From assembly GCA_003218515.1 (NCBI GenBank), contig QHNT01000333.1:1-37274 (forward strand): a stretch of 37,274 bases of DNA. The letters run 5' to 3'. The stretch is from Verrucomicrobiota bacterium. GTDB lineage: Bacteria > Verrucomicrobiota > Verrucomicrobiia > Limisphaerales > AV2. This document shows, one piece after another, positions 8,254-17,409 of the stretch. The translations under genes and the position numbers were made by a program. How positions within the stretch are numbered: the stretch's first letter is position 1; every line of letters starts with the position of its first letter. The notes beneath the pieces are model-generated. The model was not told the DNA's origin. It worked only from the letters and a program-made list of their open reading frames with translations, and ran no database searches.

Positions 8254-11200
8254 TCCGGCGTTGCGTTGGGCGATGTGGACGGCGATGGCTGGTGTGACAT
8301 CTACTTCTGTCGTCTGGAGGGGCCGAACGTGCTCTATCGCAATCTTGGCAACGGGAAATTTGACGACATCACGCAAGCTGCCGGGGTCGCTTGCGACGGG
8401 CAATTCTCAACCGGCGCAGCGTTTGCGGACATTGACGGGGACGGTGATTTGGATCTGATGGTCAACTGCATCGGCGGCGGCACGCGTGCTTTCCTGAATG
8501 ATGGGCGCGGGCATTTTACGGAGACGCAAGACACACGGCTGGTTCGAAAGTTCGGCAGCACCTCCATGGCCTTGGCCGATGTGGATGGCGATGGGGACCT
8601 GGATTTATACGTGACGAACTATCGGACCGACACGCACAAGGATATTCCGGGTCTCAAAATCGAAGCGAAAATGGTGGAGGGCAAGGTAACGATCACGCCG
8701 ACGAACCGGTTCATCGCGTTGACGCCGCAGAACGGAGCCGTGGAAGTGATCGAAAAAGGTGAGCAGGACTTTTTGTATCTCAACGACGGCAAAGGCCGTT
8801 TTGCGCCGGTATCCTGGACCGCGGGAGGCTTTTTAGACGAAGACGGCAAACCTCTCACAGCGCCGCCGACCGACTGGGGCCTGAGCGTGACGTTTCGCGA
8901 CATCAACGACGATGGCCTGCCGGACATTTACGTGTGCAACGATTTCTTTTACTGGCCCGACCGCATCTGGATCAGCGACAAGGCCCGGCGGTTTCGCGCC
9001 ATTCCACGGCTGGCGGTGCGCAACCAGAGCCTGTCGTCCATGGCGGTTGATTTCGCGGACATAGATCGCGACGGTTACGATGATTTCTTTGTCGCTGAGA
9101 TGCTGAACCGCGATCATCAGGCGCGACAGAGGCACCGCGAAAATCTGATTCACAAACAGTGGAACCTGCCCATGACCGATCCAATTTTTCGTCCGGAAGT
9201 CACGCGGAACACCCTGCAATTGAACCGCGGCGATGGCACGTATGCGGAGATTGCTCAGCTCAGCGGTGTGCCATTCAGCGACTGGACCTGGAGCGCGATT
9301 TTCCTGGATGTGGACCTGGATGGCTATGAGGATTTGCTGCTGACGACAGGACATCACTATGATGTGCAGGACACGGACACACTACGGGAGCTTTCAAAAC
9401 TCAGGGAGCCGGACACGCTGGAGAACCGCATCAAAAATATGCACAGGTTTCCCCGCCTGGACACGGAAAAACTGGCCTTTCGCAATCAGCACGACCTGAG
9501 CTTCGCGGAGATGAGCGCGCCCTGGGGATTCAACACCGTCGGCGTTTCGCACGGCATGGCGCTGGCCGACCTGGACAACGACGGTGATCTGGACGTCGTT
9601 GTCAACAACCTGAATCAAGCGGCAGGAATTTATCGCAATGAAACGACTGCGCCCCGAGTGGCCGTGCGACTCAAAGGCCGGCCGCCCAACACGCGAGGCA
9701 TCGGGGCAAAAATCTGGCTTTATTCCGGGGCGGTGCCGGTGCAGAGCCAGGAGATGATCTGCGGGGGACGCTATCTTTCGTGCGATGATACCATGCGAGT
9801 GTTCGCCGCCGGAAGCTTGACCAATGAGATGCGGATTGAGGTGCGGTGGCGAAGCGGCAACCGCGGCGTGGTCAACGGCGTCCGTGCCAATCGAGTCTAT
9901 GAAATTGATGAAGCGGGAGCGCAGCCGTATCAAGAACCGTTGAAACCCGAAACCAAGCCGTTTTTCCGGGAAGTCAGCGAGCGGATTGACCACCGGCATC
10001 ACGACGAACCATTCGATGATTTTGCCCGCCAGCGCTTGTTGCCGCGGCGCCTCAGTCAACTCGGTCCCGGCGCGGCCTGGTGCGACGTCAACGGCGACGG
10101 ATGGGAGGACTTGATCGTCGGCTGCGGACGGGGCGGCCGGTTAAGTATTTTTCTGAACGACGGCAAAGGCGCTTTCGAACCCGCGCAGGTCCCGCAGTTC
10201 GCGCAGCCAGTGGCGCGTGACCAGACGGGCATCGCCGCGTGGGTCAAGGACGGCAAAACAGTTCTGCTGGTCGGCTCGGCGAATTACGAGGATGGTTTGG
10301 CAGCCGGCCCGAGCGTGCGGCAATTCGATTTTGGCGGTAAAGTCGTTGACGACAGTCTGCCGGGCCAGACGAGCAGCACCGGGCCGCTCGCTTTGGCGGA
10401 TTTCAATGGGGACGGACATCTCTGTTTGTTTGTCGGGGGGCGCGTCATTCCGGGACGCTATCCGGAGGCCGCCTCTTCGATGTTCTTTCGCGACGCGGGC
10501 GGTCGATGGGAGTTGGACGCGGAAAACACAAAACGACTGGCGCAAGTCGGCCTGGTCAGCGGCGCGGTTTGGAGCGACCTGGACGGCGATGGCCTGCCGG
10601 AGTTGATGCTGGCGTGCGAATGGGGGCCGGTGAGGGTCTTCCGAAACCACAGTGGCCGGTTGACAGAAGCGACAGAGGAATGGGGACTCGCCAAGTATTA
10701 CGGCTGGTGGAATGGCGTCAATGCGGGTGATTTTGACGGCGATGGGAAGATGGACATCATCGCGGGCAATTGGGGGCGAAACACAAAATATCAATGGTAT
10801 TTGGAACAACCGACACGCATCTTTTATGGTGACTTCCGCCGGGACGGGACGGCGGAAGTCGTGGAGGCGAGCTTCGATCCCGATCTAAAAAAAATTGTTC
10901 CCTGGCGCGACCTGAATGCGATGACCATGGCGTTGCCGTTTGTGCAGGAAAAATTTCAAACGTGCCGAGCGTATGGCCGCGCGAGTGTGCAGGAAATTCT
11001 GGGCGACGAGGCGATCCGTGCGGCCGAATTGAAAGCCAACACGCTCGACTCGATGGTTTTTTTGAATCGCGGCGGGCGCTTTGAAGCCAGGCCGTTGCCG
11101 GCAGAGGCGCAGTTCGCGCCGGCCTTTGCCGTTTGCATCGGCGATTACGACGGCGACGGCGATGAAGACGTCTTTTTGAGCCAGAATTTTTTTGATGTGG

Positions 11201-11703
11201 AAGTGGAGACCTCGCGCTACGACGCGGGACGCGGCCTTTGGCTGCACGGCAACGGGCACGGGGATTTCCAAGCGGTCCCCGGTCAGGAGAGCGGGGTAAG
11301 AATTTACGGCGAACAGCGCGGCGCGGCGCTCTGCGACTACGATGCGGATGGCCGCGTCGATTTGGTCGTGACACAGAACAGTCAGGAGACAAAACTGTAT
11401 CACAACGAAGGCGCGAAGCCGGGACTCCGCGTGCGGCTGAAAGGGCCGCCGGGCAACCCGAACGGCGTCGGCTCGGTCATGCGATTGAAGCAAGGGCGGT
11501 GGATCGGCCCGGCCCGCGAAATCCACTCGGGTGGCGGATACTGGTCTCAGGACAGCGCGGTGCAGGTATTGGCTGCGTCCGAACCGGCGACGCAAATCTG
11601 GATTCGCTGGCCGGGCGGCAAGACCACGACCGGCGCTGTCGCCGCCGGCGCGCGCGAAATTGAAGTTGATATCGACGGGAAAGTAAAAGTGCTTCGCCAA
11701 TGA
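8191..11703 (+). CDS. Twin FG-GAP/VCBS-ASPIC/UnbV protein lacking its signal-peptide end
   Basis: True family sequence begins only at about 8254 (SGVALGDVDGDGWCDIYFCR). The preceding 21 codons are an off-frame reading of the 199-bp repeat, so the ATG at 8191 is probably not the native start, and no signal peptide or mature N-terminus (NWQTGPGYRW) is present. From there the protein is complete: propeller 1, ASPIC/UnbV 1 (from about residue 487), a plain linker without heptamers (AQPYQEPLKPETKPFFREV), propeller 2, and ASPIC/UnbV 2 (from about residue 1076, GGGYWSQDS) ending KVKVLRQ. Its codons are C-rich throughout, unlike the G-rich second halves of its neighbours, so it has escaped homogenisation. 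The stop overlaps the next ATG (ATGA). As written it would be cytoplasmic or not expressed. Confidence 0.78.
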   Translation: MAEGGRERQFGSGGWAGERSDSGVALGDVDGDGWCDIYFCRLEGPNVLYRNLGNGKFDDITQAAGVACDGQFSTGAAFADIDGDGDLDLMVNCIGGGTRAFLNDGRGHFTETQDTRLVRKFGSTSMALADVDGDGDLDLYVTNYRTDTHKDIPGLKIEAKMVEGKVTITPTNRFIALTPQNGAVEVIEKGEQDFLYLNDGKGRFAPVSWTAGGFLDEDGKPLTAPPTDWGLSVTFRDINDDGLPDIYVCNDFFYWPDRIWISDKARRFRAIPRLAVRNQSLSSMAVDFADIDRDGYDDFFVAEMLNRDHQARQRHRENLIHKQWNLPMTDPIFRPEVTRNTLQLNRGDGTYAEIAQLSGVPFSDWTWSAIFLDVDLDGYEDLLLTTGHHYDVQDTDTLRELSKLREPDTLENRIKNMHRFPRLDTEKLAFRNQHDLSFAEMSAPWGFNTVGVSHGMALADLDNDGDLDVVVNNLNQAAGIYRNETTAPRVAVRLKGRPPNTRGIGAKIWLYSGAVPVQSQEMICGGRYLSCDDTMRVFAAGSLTNEMRIEVRWRSGNRGVVNGVRANRVYEIDEAGAQPYQEPLKPETKPFFREVSERIDHRHHDEPFDDFARQRLLPRRLSQLGPGAAWCDVNGDGWEDLIVGCGRGGRLSIFLNDGKGAFEPAQVPQFAQPVARDQTGIAAWVKDGKTVLLVGSANYEDGLAAGPSVRQFDFGGKVVDDSLPGQTSSTGPLALADFNGDGHLCLFVGGRVIPGRYPEAASSMFFRDAGGRWELDAENTKRLAQVGLVSGAVWSDLDGDGLPELMLACEWGPVRVFRNHSGRLTEATEEWGLAKYYGWWNGVNAGDFDGDGKMDIIAGNWGRNTKYQWYLEQPTRIFYGDFRRDGTAEVVEASFDPDLKKIVPWRDLNAMTMALPFVQEKFQTCRAYGRASVQEILGDEAIRAAELKANTLDSMVFLNRGGRFEARPLPAEAQFAPAFAVCIGDYDGDGDEDVFLSQNFFDVEVETSRYDAGRGLWLHGNGHGDFQAVPGQESGVRIYGEQRGAALCDYDADGRVDLVVTQNSQETKLYHNEGAKPGLRVRLKGPPGNPNGVGSVMRLKQGRWIGPAREIHSGGGYWSQDSAVQVLAASEPATQIWIRWPGGKTTTGAVAAGAREIEVDIDGKVKVLRQ

Positions 11704-14700
11704 ATCGTTTTCTGTCCGGGCTTCGCTCTTTGGCGAAAGCACCGCGCCACCTGGCCTTCCTGTCTTTTCTTTTCGTGGGCCTGACACTCGTTGCCGAAGG
11801 AGCCGGTTTGAGTTGGCAAACAGCGCCAGGCTATCGCTGGAGCGTATTGCCCGTGCCCAAAGCCGGCAGAACCGGGTTCACGTTGCTCAAGGGGTCGGTC
11901 ACTGGAATTTTGTTTGCAAACCTCCTCGACGATGAACATTCGCTGACGAATCGGAATCTGCTCAGCGGTTCAGGCGTTGCGGCGGGCGACGTGGACGGCG
12001 ACGGACAAGTGGACCTGTATTTTTGCGGGCTGGACAACCCCAACGAGCTTTACCGCAACCTCGGCCAATGGAAATTCGAGGACATCACCGCCAGCGCCGG
12101 CGTGGCGTGTGCGGGGCAATATTCCACCGGGGCGGTTTTAGCCGATATCGACGGGGACGGAGATTTGGATTTGCTGGTCAACGCGCTGGGGGGCGGGACG
12201 CGATTGTTCCTGAACGACGGCCAGGGCCATTTCACCGAGTCAACGGACAGCGGGTTGATTCGAAGACAGGGCAGCATGTCGATGGCGCTGGCGGACGTGG
12301 ACGGTAACGGCACGTTGGACCTTTATGTCGCGAACTTTCGCGCGGAAACCATCCGCGATGAACCGACAACAAAGTTCCACGGGCAACTCGTCGAAGGCCG
12401 ACCGGTGATTACGGCGGTGAACGACAGGCCTGCTACGTTGCCGGATTACACGAATCGTTTCGTTCTCACTCCTTCGGGTAACGTGTTGGAATTCGGCGAA
12501 CCGGATGTCCTGTATCTCAACGACGGCAGAGGGCATTTCCAGCCCAGGTCGTTCACAGACGGTTCGTTCCTCGATGAAGATGGGGTGCCGTTGACCGACC
12601 CGCCGAGGGACTGGGGTCTCGCGGCGCAGTTTCACGACCTCGACGGCGACGGTACGCCGGACATTTACGTCTGCAACGACTTGTTCACGCCGGACCGCAT
12701 CTGGGTCAATGACGGCCGGGGGAAATTCCGCGCTCTGCCGCGTCTTGCACTGCGCAACACGAGCACCTTTTCGATGGGGGTCGATTTCGCGGACATCGAT
12801 CGCGACGGCTACATTGACTTCTTCGTCGTCGATATGCTCAGCCGCGACCATCAAAAGCGGCACGTCCAGGTCAGCGAAAGCAACCCGACGCCGCTGCCCG
12901 TCGGGTTGATCGACATTCGTCCGCAGGTCTTGCGAAACAATCTCCAGATCAATCGCGGCGACGGGACCTTCGCGGAGGCGACTTACTATGCCGGCCTGGA
13001 AGCCTCTGAATGGTCGTGGGGACCGATCTTTCTCGACGTGGATTTGGATGGATTCGAGGACATTCTCGTGACCAACGGCCAGTTGCGCGATTTCCAAAAC
13101 ATCGATATGGCCAATCGCATTGAAGCTCTGCGGGCGGCTGGAAAATTGACGCGCCCCGAATGGCTGAGATTGCTGCGGTCTTATCCGAGTCTGGTCACGG
13201 CCAAGGTTGTCTTCCGCAATCGCGGAAATCGGACGTTCGATGAGAAAGGCGCGGAATGGGGTTTCAGCACTCCAGGCATTTCCCAGGGCATGTGTCTGGC
13301 GGACCTGGACGGGGACGGGGACCTGGATGTGGTGGTGAACAATTTAAACGGGGCGGCGGGCCTTTACCGCAACGAGAGCCATGCGCCGCGGGTGGCGGTG
13401 CGGCTGAAGGGTCAGGCGCCCAACACGCGGGGGATCGGAGCGAAGGTCCGGGTGTATGGGGGAGCGGTGCCGATGCAAAGCCAGGAGATGATCTGCGGGG
13501 GCAGATACTTGAGCGGTGATGATGCGATGCGAGTGTTTGCGGCGGGGAGTCTGACCAATGAGCTGCGGATTGAAGTGAGCTGGCGCAGCGGGAAACGGAG
13601 TGTGGTCAATGGCGCGAGGGCCAACCGGATTTACGAGATTGCCGAAGCCCAGGCAACCTCGAACCTCGAACCTCGAACCTCGAACCTCGAACCTCGGCCG
13701 GTGTTTGAAGACCTGAGCGGGTTGATCGGCCATGTCCACCACGAGGAGCCGTACAATGATTTTGAACGGCAACCGTTGTTGCCCCGCAAACTGAGCCAGT
13801 TGGGGCCGGGTGTGGGGTGGTATGACGTGGACGGGGATGGGTGGGAGGACCTGATCATTGGCAGCGGGCGCGGGGGGAAAGTGGGGGTGTATCGCAACGA
13901 TGGTCGGGGCGGGTTCAAGCCGTGGGCCGGGGCGCCTTTTGAGAAGGTGGTGACGCGGGACCAGACGGCGGTGTTAGGGACGGAGTCCGGCTTGTGGGTG
14001 GGTTCGGCGAACTACGAGGACGGGCTGACCAACGGGGGATGCGTGCGGATTTATGAAGCCGGCCAGAAGGTGAGCGCGGAGAGTGTGCTGGGCCAACGGT
14101 TCAGTGCGGGGCCACTGGCGCTGGCGGATGTGGATGGGGAGGGGCAACTGGATTTGTTTGTGGGCGGTCGAGTGCTGGCGGGCCGGTATCCCGAGGCGAG
14201 CGATTCGCTGTGGCTGAAGAACGAAGCGGGACGGCTGATCGTCCATCAGCGCTTGGAGCAGGCGGGCCTGGTCAGCGGGGCGGTCTTCAGCGATCTGGAC
14301 GGCGACGGGAAACCCGACCTGGTGTTGGCCTGCGAATGGGGACCGATCAAAGTGTTCCACAATGAGGGAGGGCAATTGAAAGAAGTGACCGAGCGATGGG
14401 GACTGAGCGGTTACACGGGCTGGTGGAACGGGGTGAACGTGGGGGACTTCGACGGCGACGGGCGAATGGATATTGTGGCGAGCAACTGGGGATTGAACAG
14501 CCAGTATCGCGCGAGCCGGGAACATCCGCGGAAGATTTACTACGGGGACCTGGCCGGCAACGGGGCGGTGGACGTGATCGAGGCCTACTATGATGAGGCG
14601 ATGAAGCAGGAAGTGCCGGAGCGTGGATTGCGGACGGTGGGAGCGGCGCTGCCGTGGGTGAAAGAGAAATACCCGAGCTATGCCGCCTATGGTCGGGCGA

Positions 14701-15419
14701 GCGTGCAGGAGATTTACGGCGACAAACTGAAATCGATGGGGGTAGTGGAAGTGAACACCTTGCAATCGATGATTTTCCTGAACCGGGGCGATCACTTTGA
14801 AGGGAGGGCGTTGCCGCTGGAGGCGCAGTTGGCGCCGGCCTTCGCGGTGTGCGTGGGGGATTACGACGGGGACGGGAAGGAGGACGTGTTTCTGAGCCAG
14901 AATTTTTTTACGGTGAACGCGGAGAGTTCGCGGTGTGATGCGGGAAGAGGCTTGTGGTTGAAAGGGGACGGCAGAGGCAATTTGAGGGCGGTGGCTGGGC
15001 AGGAGAGCGGGGTGAAGGTGTATGGAGAACAGCGTGGGGCGGCGTTGTGTGATTATGACCGGGACGGGCGGGTGGATTTGGTGGTGACGCAGAACGGAGC
15101 GGAGACGAAGCTGTATCACAACGTGGGAGGCAAGCCGGGGTTGCGGGTGCGGTTGAAGGGGCTGGCGGGCAACCCACGAGGGGTGGGAGCGCAACTGAGA
15201 TTGATCTTGGGGCAGCGATCGGGGCCGGTCCGAGAAATACATGGCGGCAGCGGTTATTGGTCGCAGGACAGCGCCATCGAAGTGCTCGGCATTCCCGAAC
15301 CGCCCACCGCCATTCAAATCCGCTGGCCTGGAGGCCGAGTAACAACCGGCGACATTCCTGAAGGCGCTAGAGAAATTGAAGTTGATACTGGCGGGAAAGT
15401 GAAACTCGTTCGCGAATGA
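11700..15419 (+). CDS. Twin FG-GAP/VCBS-ASPIC/UnbV (CRTAC1-like) secreted protein, last of the tandem array
   Basis: The product has 1239 residues. The start is set by the ATGA overlap and a clear signal peptide (hydrophobic LAFLSFLFVGLTLVAEGAG). The order is: mature start LSWQTAPGYRW, propeller 1, ASPIC/UnbV 1 (from about residue 561), heptamer-coded linker (652-665), propeller 2 containing the family block YTGWWNGVNVGDFDGDGRMD, ASPIC/UnbV 2 (from about 1145, GSGYWSQDS). It is intact and may be the best functional representative. It shares a 149-bp identical block with the gene at 24009 and a near-identical 206-bp block with the partial gene at position 1, so different parts are homogenised with different partners. 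It ends one base before the stop of a convergent gene. Confidence 0.9.
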   Translation: MNRFLSGLRSLAKAPRHLAFLSFLFVGLTLVAEGAGLSWQTAPGYRWSVLPVPKAGRTGFTLLKGSVTGILFANLLDDEHSLTNRNLLSGSGVAAGDVDGDGQVDLYFCGLDNPNELYRNLGQWKFEDITASAGVACAGQYSTGAVLADIDGDGDLDLLVNALGGGTRLFLNDGQGHFTESTDSGLIRRQGSMSMALADVDGNGTLDLYVANFRAETIRDEPTTKFHGQLVEGRPVITAVNDRPATLPDYTNRFVLTPSGNVLEFGEPDVLYLNDGRGHFQPRSFTDGSFLDEDGVPLTDPPRDWGLAAQFHDLDGDGTPDIYVCNDLFTPDRIWVNDGRGKFRALPRLALRNTSTFSMGVDFADIDRDGYIDFFVVDMLSRDHQKRHVQVSESNPTPLPVGLIDIRPQVLRNNLQINRGDGTFAEATYYAGLEASEWSWGPIFLDVDLDGFEDILVTNGQLRDFQNIDMANRIEALRAAGKLTRPEWLRLLRSYPSLVTAKVVFRNRGNRTFDEKGAEWGFSTPGISQGMCLADLDGDGDLDVVVNNLNGAAGLYRNESHAPRVAVRLKGQAPNTRGIGAKVRVYGGAVPMQSQEMICGGRYLSGDDAMRVFAAGSLTNELRIEVSWRSGKRSVVNGARANRIYEIAEAQATSNLEPRTSNLEPRPVFEDLSGLIGHVHHEEPYNDFERQPLLPRKLSQLGPGVGWYDVDGDGWEDLIIGSGRGGKVGVYRNDGRGGFKPWAGAPFEKVVTRDQTAVLGTESGLWVGSANYEDGLTNGGCVRIYEAGQKVSAESVLGQRFSAGPLALADVDGEGQLDLFVGGRVLAGRYPEASDSLWLKNEAGRLIVHQRLEQAGLVSGAVFSDLDGDGKPDLVLACEWGPIKVFHNEGGQLKEVTERWGLSGYTGWWNGVNVGDFDGDGRMDIVASNWGLNSQYRASREHPRKIYYGDLAGNGAVDVIEAYYDEAMKQEVPERGLRTVGAALPWVKEKYPSYAAYGRASVQEIYGDKLKSMGVVEVNTLQSMIFLNRGDHFEGRALPLEAQLAPAFAVCVGDYDGDGKEDVFLSQNFFTVNAESSRCDAGRGLWLKGDGRGNLRAVAGQESGVKVYGEQRGAALCDYDRDGRVDLVVTQNGAETKLYHNVGGKPGLRVRLKGLAGNPRGVGAQLRLILGQRSGPVREIHGGSGYWSQDSAIEVLGIPEPPTAIQIRWPGGRVTTGDIPEGAREIEVDTGGKVKLVRE
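12166..12314 (+). repeat. 149-bp block identical to 24484-24632
   Basis: No differences were found over 149 bp, coding a propeller 1 segment from about LLVNALGGGTRLFLNDGQGH to ADVDGNGT. Sequence on both sides is similar for a short distance on the left (mismatches at 12161 and 12165) and falls off quickly on the right (from 12315). This is a sharp-edged shared patch between genes 12 kb apart, as expected of gene conversion. Confidence 0.9.
13655..13696 (+). repeat. Heptanucleotide repeat (AACCTCG) x6 in the interdomain linker
   Basis: Six perfect AACCTCG units between ASPIC/UnbV 1 and propeller 2, at the same site and with the same unit number as 6383-6424, where one unit carries a substitution. 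Confidence 0.93.
14780..14985 (+). repeat. Homogenised paralogue patch, partner at 18-223
   Basis: Two differences in 206 bp from the 5'-truncated gene at the window start. It codes the last blade of propeller 2, the same segment that is duplicated as the 199-bp repeat at 7546 and 8055, so this stretch seems especially prone to exchange. Confidence 0.75.
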
Positions 15420-15420
15420 A

Positions 15421-17079
15421 TTATTTTTTCCCGCCGGCAGTATTTCTGAGGATCAAAAACGACGGTCCCATTTTTTCCCACCGGTCGGAGAAAGCCGAGG
15501 GTACTTTGTTGGAACCGCGAATGAAAGAGCCTAAAACGATGTCCGGGTAACCGTCGCCGTCCAGATCGCCTACGTCCATCGTCAGCCAGCGACCCTCCCG
15601 ACATTCCGCAAAAGAATAAGCCCCAAAATCAAGCTGGCCCTTGTTTTCCAGGTAAACAAAGCTTTCTTCCGGACAGCGATCATAATCCGGGTAGAAGGAA
15701 ACGACGGCGATATCCAGGTTGCCGTCCTTATTGAAATCTGCGGCCATTGCTTTGTAGGCGCCGTTCAATGGAAAAAACCACGCCTGGTGGAAATTGTTTT
15801 TTCCATCGTTCAAATAGAGCCTGACCCCGTGATAGCTCTTCAATGGCGAGTTGTATAAATCGCCGTTATCGCCATTGGTTGCCAGAATGTCCATGAAGCC
15901 ATCGCGATTGAAATCCACCAATTCAAAATAAGTGCTCCCAAAAGCAGGATGGAATTCGGCGACCGGCGCCATGCCAAATTGGCCGTTGCCTTTGTTCATG
16001 AAGAGGTAAATCCCTTCGCGCGCCTGGGCCATCATGACGATAATGTCCGGAAGGCCGTCTTGGTTGAAGTCATACACATACGCCTTGATTGCGCCCGGAC
16101 GGTCGAGCAGAACATGTTCTTTGTATTTGTCGTCGCCGAGGTTCTCAAACCACGAAAACCGGCCGAGGTAATTTCCGAAGCCGCAAACGATGAAGTCCTC
16201 TTTTCCATCGTTGTTCAAGTCGGCAAAAACCGTATCCGTCGGGCGCGTCAGATGGTCGGCCAATGCCAGGTTCGCTTTGAAATTTTCGCCGGCGCGCCGA
16301 TAGTCAACGACCTTTCCCTGGGGTTCATCGGAAGGCGTTACGCTTCCGATTAACGTCGCGTAGAAACGGTTTCCTTTGAAGACCAGGCTCACCGGCGGAC
16401 TGTCCACCGGACTTGAGAACTTCATGTGGCCTTGCGGATCGAGAACATTCAGCGTTTTAGTGCCGGCATCGCCCAAAAAAAATTGCCTCCTGGTTGGATC
16501 TATTTTGACCAGCGTCGTCAAGGGAACCTGGAAACGGTACTCGGGGGCTGTGACCTTGAATCCTTTCAAACCCAGATGAATCGTGGGACGCGGTGGTTGC
16601 CCGAGCGGCGTCGCGGGAGCCGCGTCGAGGTAATACTTGCAAATCGCCTGCCAGTCGCGTTCCGCGAGAATGGGCAGGCTGGGGAACACCCCGGCGGCCT
16701 CCACGTATTTCCGGCCCGGCCGGAGATCTAAATTCATTTTGGAGATGCCGAGCCATTTACTCATGAACGGAAGCGCCTCGCGTTCCCAAGTCGCCTTGTC
16801 CAGCAGGTCGGGTTCGGGAAAAAGATGGCAGCTCTGGCAGACCACGTGCGCCAAAGTGGCGCCGTGTTCGATTTCTGATGGTTGGATGATGGCCTTTGGC
16901 TGGCCGTGGCTGTTTGTGGCAGCCGCGGTCCTCACGGAATTCGTTGCGGCGGAGCGGACATCCAGATCCTGGTCTCCGTTGCCACAGGTGGAGCCGCTGA
17001 GTAAGAAAAGCGAACCCAGAGCACCGGTAAGGGAACGGCCAAAGTGCCAACTGGCTCGGCTGAGAGGCAAAGTCAGCAT
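15421..17079 (-). CDS. VCBS/FG-GAP repeat protein with N-terminal c-type haem motif
   Basis: I choose the ATG at 17079 because it opens a signal-like segment (MLTLPLSRASWHFGRSL, then a hydrophobic LTGALGSLFLLSG). An in-frame ATG at 17181 adds 34 residues of no visible function. Residues 81-85 read CQSCH, a CXXCH haem c attachment motif (bases 16825-16839), in a small cytochrome-like region (about 65-150) rich in W, E and L. The rest (about 175-545) is a propeller of VCBS repeats (DLNNDGKEDFIV, DFNQDGLPDIIV, DFNRDGFMDILA, DLDGDGYPDIVL). There is no ASPIC/UnbV domain. A cysteine at residue 32 after LLSGST could be a lipidation site but fits the lipobox poorly. It is probably periplasmic or surface-exposed; electron transfer is inferred only from the haem motif. 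It is convergent with the tandem array, one base apart. Confidence 0.82.
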   Translation of the reverse strand: MLTLPLSRASWHFGRSLTGALGSLFLLSGSTCGNGDQDLDVRSAATNSVRTAAATNSHGQPKAIIQPSEIEHGATLAHVVCQSCHLFPEPDLLDKATWEREALPFMSKWLGISKMNLDLRPGRKYVEAAGVFPSLPILAERDWQAICKYYLDAAPATPLGQPPRPTIHLGLKGFKVTAPEYRFQVPLTTLVKIDPTRRQFFLGDAGTKTLNVLDPQGHMKFSSPVDSPPVSLVFKGNRFYATLIGSVTPSDEPQGKVVDYRRAGENFKANLALADHLTRPTDTVFADLNNDGKEDFIVCGFGNYLGRFSWFENLGDDKYKEHVLLDRPGAIKAYVYDFNQDGLPDIIVMMAQAREGIYLFMNKGNGQFGMAPVAEFHPAFGSTYFELVDFNRDGFMDILATNGDNGDLYNSPLKSYHGVRLYLNDGKNNFHQAWFFPLNGAYKAMAADFNKDGNLDIAVVSFYPDYDRCPEESFVYLENKGQLDFGAYSFAECREGRWLTMDVGDLDGDGYPDIVLGSFIRGSNKVPSAFSDRWEKMGPSFLILRNTAGGKK

Positions 17080-17409
17080 GGAATTGCTTAATACAGCCTG
17101 ATTCTCGCGGATACTGAATTCTCCGTCCAGCGGAACTGCGGAACACCGGCTGTTTTTGGGGTAAACGGCTGCAATTTCCATGGCAATCGCTGGTTAAGCG
17201 GGGCCAACTGGAAAGAAATTGTTTTTTTTGTTGCCAAGTTTTGGAAATTGCTTCATTTGTCGGGTTTGTTGGATTTCCGATGATGAACACCTGCGCATCG
17301 AAGAGCTGGCCTCCTCATTTAGCTTGTGTACGCGGCGTTGCAGTTCTCCCGGCGCGAAGTCATATTCCAGCACCGTCCGCCTAGTCGAACCTCAATTGAC
17401 GTTAACCTT
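17080..17409. other. Divergent intergenic region
   Basis: About 330 bp between the haem-VCBS gene (-) and the exoprotein gene (+). It is more AT-rich than its surroundings, with T-runs around 17220-17280, and most likely holds both promoters. Part (17080-17181) could be an N-terminal extension of the - strand gene. I see no convincing -35/-10 pair, hairpin terminator or RNA gene, and no clear Shine-Dalgarno before 17410. Confidence 0.45.

Noticed and set aside
13974-15317. 447-codon open frame on the - strand inside the last array gene (similar long antisense frames at 5622-6824, 1945-2826, 6933-7814 and 10885-11787)
   Set aside because: Antisense shadows created by high GC and repetitive GAC/GGC codons; they translate into Pro/Arg/His-rich sequence without domains, while the + strand carries conserved propeller motifs.
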